This document shows positions 37,737-46,452 of a DNA stretch of 64,000 bases, one piece after another (positions within the stretch are counted from its first letter, which is position 1; the number at the start of each line of letters is the position of its first letter). Source of the stretch: Tritonibacter aquimaris (GTDB lineage Bacteria; Pseudomonadota; Alphaproteobacteria; Rhodobacterales; Rhodobacteraceae); contig NZ_WIXK01000004.1 of the NCBI RefSeq assembly GCF_009617595.1, forward strand, positions 186,001 to 250,000, written 5' to 3'. The notes under the pieces were generated by a model. That model was not told where the DNA came from. It worked only from the letters and a program-made list of their open reading frames with translations, and searched no databases. Position numbers and translations under genes: made by a program.

Positions 37737-39023
37737 ATGGCCACTTCACCCCCGCCATTTTCGCGATATGAATGGATGATTGCCTGGCGATATCTGCGCG
37801 CCCGACGCAGCGAAGGGGGCGTCAGCGTGATGACCTGGATCTCGCTGATTGGCATCACCTTGGCGGTGTTTGCTCTGATCGCCACATTGGCGGTGCGCTC
37901 TGGGTTTCGCTCTGAACTTGTGGGGGCGATACTTGGTGCAAACTCCCATGTAACCATTTATTCTCATGGGGAAATTACCGAAAACGGTGTCATCAACCGC
38001 AGCTTTGACAACTACGAGACCCTGGCCCGCGATCTGGCCGCGGTCGAGGGTGTCATTCGCGCGGCTCCGCTGATCAAAGGGCAGGTGATGGCCTCACGCG
38101 CGCAGCGCAATGCGGGCGTGCAGGTCTTTGGCATTTCGCTTGATGACATCCGCGACATCCCCGGCGTCGCCCAAAGCGAAGAGGCGGTGGGTGATCTCTC
38201 CCGTTTTGATGCTGGCATTGCGCTGGGATCCGGGGTGGCGCGTGAACTTGGCGTGAGCGTCGGGGATCGCATCAAGCTCATCTCTCCCAACGGTGTCAAA
38301 ACCGCCTTTGGCACCTCACCGCGCGTCAACGCCTATGAGGTGGTCTATATTTTCACGGCCGGTCAGTATGAGATCGACCGCACCCGCGTTTACATGCCCT
38401 TTGCGGAGGCGCAACGTTACTTTAACCGCGAAGGCGTTGCTGATGAGATCGAGGTGATGCTCACGGATCCTGAACAGGTTGAGGCGCTGTCGCTGCCGCT
38501 GTTGCGCGTGGCTGGTGGTCTGGCCGGGGTCTGGACCTGGCGCGACGCCTCGGGCGCGTATTTGCGCGCGCTTGAAGTCGAAGACAATGTGATGTTTGTG
38601 ATCTTGTCGATCCTGGTGCTGATTGCGACGATGAACATCGTTTCGGGCCTGATTATGCTGGTGCAAAACAAGGGCCGCGACATTGGCATCCTGCGCACAA
38701 TTGGCCTCAGCGAAGGGGCGGTGCTCAGAGTGTTTTTCATCTGCGGTGCCTTTACCGGGGTGATTGGCACCTGTTTTGGCGTGGTTCTGGGCTGTCTCTT
38801 TGCGCTTTATATCGATCCGATTTTTTCCTTTGTGAACTACATGATGGGTGGCGGCGTCTGGGATCCTTCGATCCGCGGTATCTATGCACTGCCTGCGGAA
38901 CTGCACCTGGCAGATGTGATGAAAGCGGTGCTGCTGTCGCTTGGCCTTTCCTTTGTGGTGACAATTTTCCCAGCCCGGCGTGCGGCCCGGCTCAACCCGG
39001 TAGAGGCGCTGCGCTATGAGTAA
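37737..39023 (+). CDS. lolC: LolC/E lipoprotein-releasing ABC permease
   Basis: This 428-residue inner-membrane subunit belongs to the machine that lifts outer-membrane lipoproteins out of the inner membrane. It has one N-terminal helix ([23 protein letters not shown]), a large periplasmic domain with [14 protein letters not shown], and three C-terminal helices. The last part, [18 protein letters not shown], is the family ending. One gene serves both LolC and LolE roles in many alphaproteobacteria. ATG 37737 is behind CGGAG. The stop overlaps lolD by 8 nt. Confidence 0.93.
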   Translation: MATSPPPFSRYEWMIAWRYLRARRSEGGVSVMTWISLIGITLAVFALIATLAVRSGFRSELVGAILGANSHVTIYSHGEITENGVINRSFDNYETLARDLAAVEGVIRAAPLIKGQVMASRAQRNAGVQVFGISLDDIRDIPGVAQSEEAVGDLSRFDAGIALGSGVARELGVSVGDRIKLISPNGVKTAFGTSPRVNAYEVVYIFTAGQYEIDRTRVYMPFAEAQRYFNREGVADEIEVMLTDPEQVEALSLPLLRVAGGLAGVWTWRDASGAYLRALEVEDNVMFVILSILVLIATMNIVSGLIMLVQNKGRDIGILRTIGLSEGAVLRVFFICGAFTGVIGTCFGVVLGCLFALYIDPIFSFVNYMMGGGVWDPSIRGIYALPAELHLADVMKAVLLSLGLSFVVTIFPARRAARLNPVEALRYE

Positions 39024-39699
39024 TGACACCATTCTGTCGCTGTCTGGCATCACCAAAACCTACAACCCCGGCGCGCCCAATGCGGTCAGCGTGTTGCGCG
39101 GTGTTGATCTTGAACTAAAAGCCGGAGAGCTGGTGGCGCTGGTTGCGCCCTCGGGCTCGGGCAAATCAACGCTTCTGCATATTGCGGGGCTGTTGGACAG
39201 TGCCGATGATGGCAGCGTTGCCATCAATGGCGCGCGGGTTGGGCGTGGCGATGGCCGTCGCACGACTTTGCGCCGCCAGGAGGTGGGGTTCATCTATCAG
39301 TTCCACCATCTGCTGCCGGAATTCAGCGCCGAAGAAAACATCGTGCTGCCGCAGCTTGCCAATGGCATGAGCCAACGGGGCGCTCGCGCGCGCGCCGCTG
39401 AACTGTTGGCGCTGGTGGGGCTGCAAGATCGCGGCGCGCATCGACCCGCAGCGCTTTCTGGCGGCGAACAGCAGCGGGTTGCCTTTTGTCGCGCGCTGGC
39501 CAATCAGCCCCGGCTTTTGCTGGCGGATGAACCCACCGGCAATCTGGATCCGGCCACCTCAGATCAGGTGTTTGACGCGCTGATGACTTTGGTGCGTGCA
39601 GGCGACATGGCCGGGCTTATTGCCACCCATAATATGGAGCTCGCAGCGCGTATGGATCGGGTGCTGCGCCTCGAAGAGGGTAGGCTTGTCGACGCCTGA
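39016..39699 (+). CDS. lolD: LolD, ATPase of the lipoprotein-releasing complex
   Basis: LolD powers lipoprotein release. The 227-residue ABC ATPase has Walker [13 protein letters not shown], the family's LolD-type sequence [18 protein letters not shown] (Q-loop), the signature [15 protein letters not shown], and Walker [13 protein letters not shown]. It overlaps the lolC/E stop, so translation is coupled. Three GC hairpins follow its stop codon. Confidence 0.95.
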   Translation: MSNDTILSLSGITKTYNPGAPNAVSVLRGVDLELKAGELVALVAPSGSGKSTLLHIAGLLDSADDGSVAINGARVGRGDGRRTTLRRQEVGFIYQFHHLLPEFSAEENIVLPQLANGMSQRGARARAAELLALVGLQDRGAHRPAALSGGEQQRVAFCRALANQPRLLLADEPTGNLDPATSDQVFDALMTLVRAGDMAGLIATHNMELAARMDRVLRLEEGRLVDA

Positions 39700-39716
39700 A
39701 AACCTTGTCGCGACCC

Positions 39717-39781
39717 GGGCCGTAAGGCCCTCCGCCCTTTGGGCGGACCCGCGCGCGCCGGGGCTTTGCCCCGGCGCGCGC
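39717..39781. terminator. Three tandem GC hairpins between lolD and a converging gene
   Basis: GGGCC/GGCCC (39717-39730, loop GTAA), TCCGCCC/GGGCGGA (39731-39747, loop TTT), and GCGCGCGCCGGGGC/GCCCCGGCGCGCGC (39751-39781, loop TTT) stand side by side. They fill the gap between converging genes, so two-way termination is the most likely role. Confidence 0.6.
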
Positions 39782-39809
39782 GCTTTCCCTTGCAGATGCA
39801 GCGCAAAGA

Positions 39810-40247
39810 TTACGCAAGCTGGGTGATCCAGACCCCCAGCGCCATCACGCTGATGCCAGCGGCGCGCACCAAACTCAGCGGTGACACCTGCGCGCCAAAC
39901 AGGCCAAAGTGATCAATCGCCGCGGCAGAAATCAACTGCCCCAGCAGCACAAAAAACACCGCATTTCCCACGCCAAAATGAGGCGCAATATGGGTGATCG
40001 TCAGCACGTAAAACGCAATCAGCACCCCGGCCAGAAACAGATGTTTGGGTGCCGCGGATAGTTTCGCCAGCGCGGCGGTGCCGGAAAACAGCACCATCAC
40101 CAGCGCGCTTGCGGCAAAGGCCACCAGAAACAGCACCGCCCCCGCCACCGTGGGGGAGCCGATAATGCGTCCCAGCGCCGCGTTCAATGCGGCAAGGATC
40201 GGAATGCCAACCCCCGCCAGCAGCATAACAGCTGCATATTGGCTCAT
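39810..40247 (-). CDS. YdcZ/DUF606-type small transporter
   Basis: A 145-residue membrane protein with five helices and the DUF606 (YdcZ, now DMT superfamily) pattern: AGVGIPILAALNAALGRIIGSP in the first helix, then LFLVAFAASALVMVLFSG and the FGLFGAQVSPLSLVRAAGISVMALGVWI end. Homologues are half-size DMT exporters that may act as dimers. The substrate is unknown. It lies 80 nt downstream of the sugar ABC ATPase gene in the same direction, but is not clearly part of that operon. Confidence 0.8.
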   Translation of the reverse strand: MSQYAAVMLLAGVGIPILAALNAALGRIIGSPTVAGAVLFLVAFAASALVMVLFSGTAALAKLSAAPKHLFLAGVLIAFYVLTITHIAPHFGVGNAVFFVLLGQLISAAAIDHFGLFGAQVSPLSLVRAAGISVMALGVWITQLA

Positions 40248-40326
40248 GAAATGTCTCGCATGAAAAATCCTCCCTCAGAAACTGGCTAAGGCCAGCGCCC
40301 AAAAGCAGCAAGACTTCCGTTACGTG

Positions 40327-41322
40327 TCAGCGCAGCCGCGCGCCTTCAGCGTCAAAGTAGTACATGCGCTCCGCCGGGGCGGACAGTCTCAGCTGGTCAC
40401 CGGACGCCACCGCATGTTGGCCAAACAGGCGCAGCGTCAGGTCTTCTGCGCCCACATGGCCCACCACATTGGTGTCACCGCCCAGCTGTTCAACATGGTG
40501 CACATCCACCGCCAGCGGCCCATTGGGATCCAGTACCAGATCTTCGGGGCGGATGCCCACGGTCATATCCTGGCTGCCCGACAGCAGCGGCGCGGGCAGG
40601 AAATTCATCGAGGGCGATCCAAGAAACCCTGCCACAAACTGATTGGCCGGGTTGTTATACAGCTCCATCGGGCTGCCCACCTGTTCCACCCGGCCATCGC
40701 GCAGCACCACGATCTTGTCGGCCAGCGTCATCGCCTCGGTCTGATCATGGGTCACATAGATCATCGAGGCCGCCAGCTGCGCATGCAGATTGGCAATCTC
40801 AATCCGGGTGTTCATCCGCAGCGCCGCATCCAGATTGGACAGCGGCTCGTCAAACAAAAACAGCTTCGGATGACGCACAATCGCCCGGCCAATCGCCACC
40901 CGCTGACGCTGCCCGCCCGACAGTTCCGATGGGTAGCGGTCCAGATAATTTTCGAGGTTCAGCATGCGGCTGGCTTCCGCCACACGCTCTTCGATCACTG
41001 CTTTGCTCTGCTTTTCCTGCTTCAGCGCCAGCGACATATTCTTGCGCACATTGAGATGCGGATAAAGCGCATAGCTTTGAAACACCATGGCAATGCCACG
41101 TTTGGACGGGGGCGCCAGGTTCACATTTTCATCGCCAATGGTGATGTCGCCAGATGTGGCATCCTCCAGCCCGGCAATCACCCGCAAAAGGGTGGATTTG
41201 CCACAGCCCGATGGGCCAACAAAGACAACAAACTCGCCGTCTTCCACTTCGATATTGATATCTTTCAGCACATGAACCTTGCCAAAAGACTTGTTCACAT
41301 TGGTCAGACGCAGGGCGGTCAT
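40327..41322 (-). CDS. Sugar ABC transporter ATP-binding protein (UgpC/MsmK type)
   Basis: A 331-residue ATPase with Walker A GPSGCGKST, signature LSGGQRQRVAIGRA and Walker B LFLFDEPLSNLD, plus the C-terminal TOBE regulatory domain found in the MalK/UgpC group (TVGIRPEDLVL). It energises the two permeases and the binding protein upstream in the same operon. The ATG at 41322 gives MTALRLTNVNKSFGKV; the upstream frame start is poorer. A 20-bp palindrome separates it from the preceding permease gene. Confidence 0.92.
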   Translation of the reverse strand: MTALRLTNVNKSFGKVHVLKDINIEVEDGEFVVFVGPSGCGKSTLLRVIAGLEDATSGDITIGDENVNLAPPSKRGIAMVFQSYALYPHLNVRKNMSLALKQEKQSKAVIEERVAEASRMLNLENYLDRYPSELSGGQRQRVAIGRAIVRHPKLFLFDEPLSNLDAALRMNTRIEIANLHAQLAASMIYVTHDQTEAMTLADKIVVLRDGRVEQVGSPMELYNNPANQFVAGFLGSPSMNFLPAPLLSGSQDMTVGIRPEDLVLDPNGPLAVDVHHVEQLGGDTNVVGHVGAEDLTLRLFGQHAVASGDQLRLSAPAERMYYFDAEGARLR

Positions 41323-41398
41323 TTGGGTATCTCCTTTGCGGCTGCTCCTGTGCGGCCAGCCATTCATGGGGCCTGCAGCAAAAGCACATCATTGGGAT

Positions 41399-41418
41399 GC
41401 GGCCACGCGCGTGGCCGC
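41399..41418. repeat. 20-bp perfect palindrome between permease and ATPase genes
   Basis: GCGGCCACGCGCGTGGCCGC is a full palindrome in the 109-nt gap of the sugar ABC operon, 13 nt after the permease stop on the transcribed strand. As RNA it folds into a stem that could protect upstream message or reduce ATPase expression. Confidence 0.55.
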
Positions 41419-41431
41419 GAAGGGGGGTGGC

Positions 41432-42271
41432 TTATTTCACGGCGCCTGAGGTCAGGCCCCGAATGAGCTGGCGTGAGAAAATCACATACAGAACCAGCAC
41501 CGGCAGGATCGCCATCGACAGCGCCGACAGAACCGCGTTCCAATCGGTGACAAACTGGCCGATGAACACCTGGCTGCCCAGCGTCAGCGTCTTGGTCTCT
41601 TCGGCCGGGGCCAGGATCAGCGGGAACCACAGATCGTTCCAGATCGGGATCATATTGAACACCGCAACCGTGGCCATTGCCGGGCGCACCAGTGGCAACA
41701 CCAGTTTGAAAAAGATGGTGTATTCCGACAGCCCATCAATACGGCCCGCGTTTTTCAGATCATCCGACACCTGACGCATGAACTCGGTCAGGATGAACAC
41801 GGCGAGCGGCAGGCCCTGCGCGGTATAGACAAGGATCAGCGCCCAAAGCGTGTTCACCAGCCCGCTCGCCACCATCATATCAAGGATGGCAACCGTGCCG
41901 ATACGGATCGGGATCATGATCCCCAGCGCCATATAAAGCCCCAGAATGGTATTGCCCTTAAAGCGGTATTCGCTCAGCGCGAAGGCGGCCATAGCGCCAA
42001 ACAGCAGCACAAAAAACAACGAGGCCACGGTGACAATGAAGGAGTTCTGAAAGTAGAGAAAGAAATCCCCCTGTTTCATCACCGTCTGATAGCCCACCAT
42101 CGAAAAACTCTCCGCATCCGGCAGCGCCAGAGGTTCGCGAAAGATCGATTTGCGGGTTTTGAAACTGTTGATCAGGATCACAAAAACCGGAAACAGCGCA
42201 ATCAGCGTATAGAGGATCAGCCCTCCATGCATCGCAGCGGTATTAAACGGGTTGGTACGTGCTTTATTCAC
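41432..42271 (-). CDS. Sugar ABC transporter permease (MalG type)
   Basis: A 279-residue inner-membrane permease with six helices and the EAA loop FKNAGRIDGLSEYTIFFKLVLPLVRPA (residues near 185-210) that docks the ATPase. The N-terminus (LYTLIALFPVFVILINSFKT) and ending (FSRQLIRGLTSGAVKG-type) are those of the MalG/CUT1 family. It partners the preceding MalF-like gene, 12 nt upstream. Confidence 0.92.
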   Translation of the reverse strand: MNKARTNPFNTAAMHGGLILYTLIALFPVFVILINSFKTRKSIFREPLALPDAESFSMVGYQTVMKQGDFFLYFQNSFIVTVASLFFVLLFGAMAAFALSEYRFKGNTILGLYMALGIMIPIRIGTVAILDMMVASGLVNTLWALILVYTAQGLPLAVFILTEFMRQVSDDLKNAGRIDGLSEYTIFFKLVLPLVRPAMATVAVFNMIPIWNDLWFPLILAPAEETKTLTLGSQVFIGQFVTDWNAVLSALSMAILPVLVLYVIFSRQLIRGLTSGAVK

Positions 42272-42283
42272 GGTCCTGGCTCC

Positions 42284-43198
42284 TTACAGCTGGTAGCGAC
42301 GCATGCGGGATTGCACGCCAAAGAGGTAAAGGCAGACGCCCACCAAGATGATGGCAAACATCGCACCGGCAATAGCAGACCCCATATGCGGATCGCCAAG
42401 CTGCAGCTGAAAGCCAAAGAAGGTGCGATACATGAAGGTGCCTAAGATATCGGTTGAAAAATCCGGCCCCGCCAGCGCGCCCTGTGCTGCATAAATCAGA
42501 TCAAACGCGTTGAAATTGCCCACAAATGTCAGGATTGATATAATCCCGATCGACGGCAGGATCAGCGGCAGTTTGATCTTCCAAAAGGCCGACATGCCGG
42601 TGATGCCATCGATTTCGCCCGCCTCCAGCACCTCTTCGGGCACCGACAAAAGCGCGGCATAGATCAGCATCATCGGAATGCCGACAAACTGCCAGACCGA
42701 AATCAGCGCCAGCGTGGTCAGCGCATATTCTTCTTTGCCCAGCCACGGCGCAAACAGCGATTTCAGACCCACCGCATCCAGCATCGATGGCGCAATGCCC
42801 CAGATCGGTGACAGGATCAGCTTCCAGGCAAAGCCCACAATCACAAAGCTCAGGATTGTGGGGATAAAAATCGCCGATCGGTACAGCGCGGCAAACCGCA
42901 GCCGGGGATGGCTAAGCAGGGCTGCCAGCGCAATACCAATCGGGTTCTGAACCAACATATGGATCAGGAAAAACCAGAAATTATTTCCCAGTGCATTCCA
43001 GAATTGCTCTGACCAGATCGGATCTCCGAACAGGGTTTTGAAATTCTGCAGCCCAACATAGACGCGGGTCTGATCAACCTCGCTGAACAGCGACAGGCGC
43101 AACGTATTGACCAGTGGAAAGATCATCACAGCTGTGTAAATCAAGGCCGCAGGGGCAAGAAACACAAGGATGTGCCAGCGGATGCGGGGCTTTTGCAT
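42284..43198 (-). CDS. Sugar ABC transporter permease (MalF type)
   Basis: A 304-residue permease with six helices and the EAA loop EEVLEAGEIDGITGMSAFWKIKLPLILPS. Its first helix follows MQKPRIRWHILVFLAPAALIYTAVMIFPLV, the typical CUT1 opening. The ATG at 43198 follows GGAGA; the in-frame ATG 18 nt upstream overlaps that site. It lies between the binding protein and the MalG-like gene. Confidence 0.92.
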   Translation of the reverse strand: MQKPRIRWHILVFLAPAALIYTAVMIFPLVNTLRLSLFSEVDQTRVYVGLQNFKTLFGDPIWSEQFWNALGNNFWFFLIHMLVQNPIGIALAALLSHPRLRFAALYRSAIFIPTILSFVIVGFAWKLILSPIWGIAPSMLDAVGLKSLFAPWLGKEEYALTTLALISVWQFVGIPMMLIYAALLSVPEEVLEAGEIDGITGMSAFWKIKLPLILPSIGIISILTFVGNFNAFDLIYAAQGALAGPDFSTDILGTFMYRTFFGFQLQLGDPHMGSAIAGAMFAIILVGVCLYLFGVQSRMRRYQL

Positions 43199-43228
43199 GG
43201 GTATTCTCCGGCTCATTCTGGCAGATCG

Positions 43229-44476
43229 TTACTTCTGCGGCGCATACCAGCTGGCAAGACCATCTTGCAGCTTCTGGCTTACGGCTTCGGGGCTTTCGGT
43301 GCCTTTGATGGCAGCAACAGACGCACCCCAGGTGTCGTTTTCAAGGTTCGGCGTACCCCGCGACAGGATCTGATAGGTGGAACGGATGGTGCTTTCACAC
43401 TCATTGCGCCAGCCCACAAACTCCCGCGCCAGCGGATCTTCCAGCTCAACAGGGGCGTTTGACAACGGGAAAAACCCCGGCAGCGCATTGCCAAAGATCG
43501 ATGCAAACTCTGCGCTTGCCACCCAGCCAAGGAAGGTCTTTGCCGCCTCGGGATGTGCTGTCTTGGCGTTCATGCCAATGCCAATATCGGTGTGATCCGA
43601 GATATAGCAGGTGTCACCTGCGGCCTGCACCGGCGGCTTGAACGCGCCCATCTCAAATTCAGCCAAAGCGTTGAAACCACTGATTTCCCACGACCCCGCC
43701 GGATAAATCGCAGCGCGCCCCAGGGTGAACAGGTTCTGGCTGTCCGGATAGGTCTGCGCCTCATAGCCCGCACCCAGATAGGGGGCCCATTTCGCCAACG
43801 TCTCATAAGGCGCAACCCATTGCGCATCGGTCAGCTTTTGTTCGCCATTGATCAGCGCCAGACGGCCTTCTTCACCTTTCCAGTAGTTCGGACCAATGTT
43901 GTTATAACCCATTGTGGCGGCTTCCCACTGGTCATTGGTGCCCATCGCCATTGGGATATAGCTGCCGTCCTCGTTGATCTTATCCAGCGCGGCAAAGAAC
44001 TCATCTTCGGTGGTTGGAACCGCAATCCCCAGCTCTTCGAACGCGTCTTTATTGTAGATGAAACCGTGGATTACAGATGCCATCGGCACGCAGAAACTGG
44101 TGGCACCATCATCGGTCTGCCAGGCGGATTTCGCCACATCGGAAAAGCTCGACATCGCGTCAAGATCATTCAATGACGCCAGATGCCCAGCCTCATACAG
44201 CGCAAGTGACGCATCAAACGGGCGGCAGGTGATCAGATCCCCGGCCGATCCCGCATCCAGTTTGGAATTCAGCACCGCATTATATTCCGGCGGCGAGGAC
44301 GGGGTGAATTTCACCTTAATACCCGGATGTTCGGCTTCAAACGCCGGAATGATCTTCTCTTGCCACAACGTCAGGTCGTCATTGCGCCAGCTTTCGATTG
44401 TCAATGTCACATCTTCCGCATAGGCGGAGGTCGCAACCAGCGCAGAGCTGGCCAGCATCATCAATTTGCGTTTCAT
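43229..44476 (-). CDS. Extracellular solute-binding protein of a sugar ABC transporter
   Basis: A 415-residue periplasmic binding protein of family 1 (CUT1). It has a signal peptide (MKRKLMMLASSALVATSAYA), then TLTIESWRNDDLTLWQEKIIPAFEAEHPGIKVKF, the classic family start. The rest shows the ligand-pocket tryptophan and tyrosine pattern (NDQWEAATMGYN, YPAGSWEISGF). Location between murQ and the permeases suggests an amino sugar or chito-oligosaccharide as ligand; the sequence alone does not show it. Confidence 0.92.
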   Translation of the reverse strand: MKRKLMMLASSALVATSAYAEDVTLTIESWRNDDLTLWQEKIIPAFEAEHPGIKVKFTPSSPPEYNAVLNSKLDAGSAGDLITCRPFDASLALYEAGHLASLNDLDAMSSFSDVAKSAWQTDDGATSFCVPMASVIHGFIYNKDAFEELGIAVPTTEDEFFAALDKINEDGSYIPMAMGTNDQWEAATMGYNNIGPNYWKGEEGRLALINGEQKLTDAQWVAPYETLAKWAPYLGAGYEAQTYPDSQNLFTLGRAAIYPAGSWEISGFNALAEFEMGAFKPPVQAAGDTCYISDHTDIGIGMNAKTAHPEAAKTFLGWVASAEFASIFGNALPGFFPLSNAPVELEDPLAREFVGWRNECESTIRSTYQILSRGTPNLENDTWGASVAAIKGTESPEAVSQKLQDGLASWYAPQK

Positions 44477-44500
44477 TTTTACATCCCTGTGAACTGATGG

Positions 44501-45394
44501 TTAAAGATCCCGCAGGCGGTCCAGCGCCGGGCGCAGATGCCCTTTGCTTTCTTCCAGCAGGGTATTGGCCGCGGTGATATTTTTTGCACCTGCGGCAATG
44601 AGAATGGCGGGTTTGACCTGGCCCTGGGCGGCATCCAGCGCCTGTTTGGCCCGGTCTGCATCCACCGCTGCCACATCCGCCACAATGTTTTGGGCGCGGG
44701 CAAGCAGTTTGATATTGTCAGCGGTAAGGTTGACCATCATGCCGTCATGCACATGGCCCAGCTCTACCGCCATCAGGGTCGACAGCATATTCAGCGCAAT
44801 CTTTTGCGCGGTGCCAGCCCCCATCCGGGTGGAGCCGGATAAAACCTCCGGCGGGGTCTCCAGCGCGATGGCGTGATCGCTCATCTGCAACAGCGCAGAG
44901 CTGGCAGTATTGGCAATTCCGATGATGGTTGCGCCAATTTTTCGCGCAATTTCAGCTGCTTCAATCGTAAACGGGGTGCTGCCACTGGCGGAAACTGCAA
45001 TCACCGTGTCCGCCGCGCTCAGATCCGCAAGGTCGCGTTTGATCTGCCCGGTGTCATCTTCGGTGCCGCCGGGCATTTCGGCGCTTGTGGGCAGGCCGCC
45101 GGCCATGTGAATGCGGATCTGGTGAGGTGGGATCGAAAACGTGCCGCCCAGCTCCATCGCATCGGCAGCTGCCATCAACCCGGATGACCCCGCCGCCACA
45201 TAATGCAGACGCGCCCCCGCCGCGATGCTCTGCGCCATCGCCGATCCGCCGCGCGCAATAACATCATGGGCCGGGGCAGGGGCGGCGGCTGCCGCATGCT
45301 GCGCTTCCGCCAGAATCTGCGCAATCTCCGCCAACGGACGCTGTTCCAGCCCCCGTGCAGCAGCATGCAATTGTTCTGTGATGCGTTTTGGCAT
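44501..45394 (-). CDS. murQ: N-acetylmuramic acid 6-phosphate etherase
   Basis: MurQ splits MurNAc-6-phosphate into GlcNAc-6-phosphate and D-lactate during cell-wall sugar recycling. The 297-residue protein has one SIS domain. The YVAAGSSGLMAAADAMELGGTFSI region carries a likely catalytic glutamate, and the GSTRMGAGTAQKIALNMLST motif is the MurQ signature. I use ATG 45394, since MPKRITEQLHAAARGLEQRPL is the usual start. It heads the ABC-transporter operon, 24 nt from the binding-protein gene, and faces the kinase gene across the ATACC-box promoter. Confidence 0.92.
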   Translation of the reverse strand: MPKRITEQLHAAARGLEQRPLAEIAQILAEAQHAAAAAPAPAHDVIARGGSAMAQSIAAGARLHYVAAGSSGLMAAADAMELGGTFSIPPHQIRIHMAGGLPTSAEMPGGTEDDTGQIKRDLADLSAADTVIAVSASGSTPFTIEAAEIARKIGATIIGIANTASSALLQMSDHAIALETPPEVLSGSTRMGAGTAQKIALNMLSTLMAVELGHVHDGMMVNLTADNIKLLARAQNIVADVAAVDADRAKQALDAAQGQVKPAILIAAGAKNITAANTLLEESKGHLRPALDRLRDL

Positions 45395-45421
45395 GCGAAT
45401 CTCCCCCTGGTGGTGATTAGA

Positions 45422-45437
45422 ATACCTTTTAGATACC
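45422..45437. promoter_or_regulatory. Candidate GntR (NagR-type) operator, murQ side
   Basis: Two ATACC boxes start 11 bp apart (45422-45426 and 45433-45437), so they face the same side of the helix. The mirror-image pair lies at 45533-45548. The site is 27 nt upstream of the murQ start. Confidence 0.65.
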
Positions 45438-45532
45438 ATTTGTCCACGACTTTCTGAATTGGTGGGTAATTCCTTTCTGAAAGCCCGTAAATTTTGGATT
45501 TGGTTCTATTTCAGGGTTTCAAAACCATTAAA

Positions 45533-45548
45533 GGTATTATAAAGGTAT
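45533..45548. promoter_or_regulatory. Candidate GntR (NagR-type) operator, kinase side
   Basis: Two GGTAT boxes start 11 bp apart (45533-45537 and 45544-45548), the reverse complement of the murQ-side site. The second box overlaps the AAAGG ribosome site and is 4 nt from the kinase ATG. Binding would therefore cover the start of the transcript or the end of the promoter. Confidence 0.65.
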
Positions 45549-45552
45549 CTAC

Positions 45553-46452
45553 ATGACAGTTGATCCACGCCACAGCACCACAGCTCAATTCATTGCCATC
45601 GACGGCGGCGGCACCCGCTGCCGGGTGGCGCTGCGCCATCAGGGGCGCGACATCACCGCCGAAGTGGGCTCTGCCAATGTCACCAGCGACTTTGATGCGG
45701 CGTTGCAGCAGATTTCGCTGGGTCTCACGCAGGTGTCTGAACAGGCCGGGCTTGCAGATCTCAGCGCGGTGCCTGCCTATCTGGGGCTCGCAGGTGTGGC
45801 CGGTCCCGCGATGGCAGACCGGGTGCGCGCCGCGTTGCCGTTTAAATTCGCCCGCGTCGAAGATGACCGCCGCGCTGCCCTACGGGGGGCGCTCGGGCGG
45901 CAGGATGGGGCGATTGCCCATTGCGGGACGGGGTCGTTTTTTGCCACGCAAATCAAAGGGCTATCACGTTTTTCTGGCGGCTGGGGCCCGGTTCTGGGGG
46001 ATGAGGCTTCGGCGCAATGGGTGGGGCGCCGCGCCCTGACAGTGACCTTGGCCAGCGTCGATGGGCTTGCCCCGGAAACGGGGCTTGCGCGCCATTGCCT
46101 TGAAACCTACGGCGGCGCGGCGGGGATTGTGGCCTTTGCTGCAACTGCAAAACAGGTGGAGTTCGGCCATATCGCCCCGGCCGTCACCCAGCACGCCGCA
46201 CAAGACGATGCGCTTGCGTGCCAGATCCTGCAGGAGGCCGCGGATGTGCTGGCACAGACCCTGCCAGACCTGGGTTGGCGCAGCGATATGACCCTATGTC
46301 TGACCGGCGGAATTTCCCGGTTCTATGCGCCGTATCTGCCTGAAAACATGAAACTTATGATCCGTGATCCCGCCGGTGAGCCGCTCTCGGGCGCGCTGAG
46401 CTTGGCACAAGATTTCTACCACGAACTTGCCAATGGAGAGGTGCACCCATGA
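45553..46452 (+). CDS. BadF/BadG-family amino-sugar kinase
   Basis: A 299-residue ATPase/kinase of the BcrAD/BadFG fold: FIAIDGGGTRCRVALR is the phosphate-1 loop, DDRRAALRGALGRQDGAIAHCGTGSFFATQI the phosphate-2 region, and LCLTGGISRFYAPYL the adenosine motif. Members include GlcNAc kinases, and some also use MurNAc. Next to murQ, a SIS deaminase and nagA, phosphorylation of GlcNAc and possibly MurNAc is the most likely role. Its stop overlaps the GntR gene by 4 nt. Confidence 0.85.
   Translation: MTVDPRHSTTAQFIAIDGGGTRCRVALRHQGRDITAEVGSANVTSDFDAALQQISLGLTQVSEQAGLADLSAVPAYLGLAGVAGPAMADRVRAALPFKFARVEDDRRAALRGALGRQDGAIAHCGTGSFFATQIKGLSRFSGGWGPVLGDEASAQWVGRRALTVTLASVDGLAPETGLARHCLETYGGAAGIVAFAATAKQVEFGHIAPAVTQHAAQDDALACQILQEAADVLAQTLPDLGWRSDMTLCLTGGISRFYAPYLPENMKLMIRDPAGEPLSGALSLAQDFYHELANGEVHP

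Noticed and set aside
40324-41466. Plus-strand open frame of 380 codons opposite the ABC ATPase
   Set aside because: His/Gln/Arg-rich shadow; the ATPase on the other strand carries all ABC motifs.
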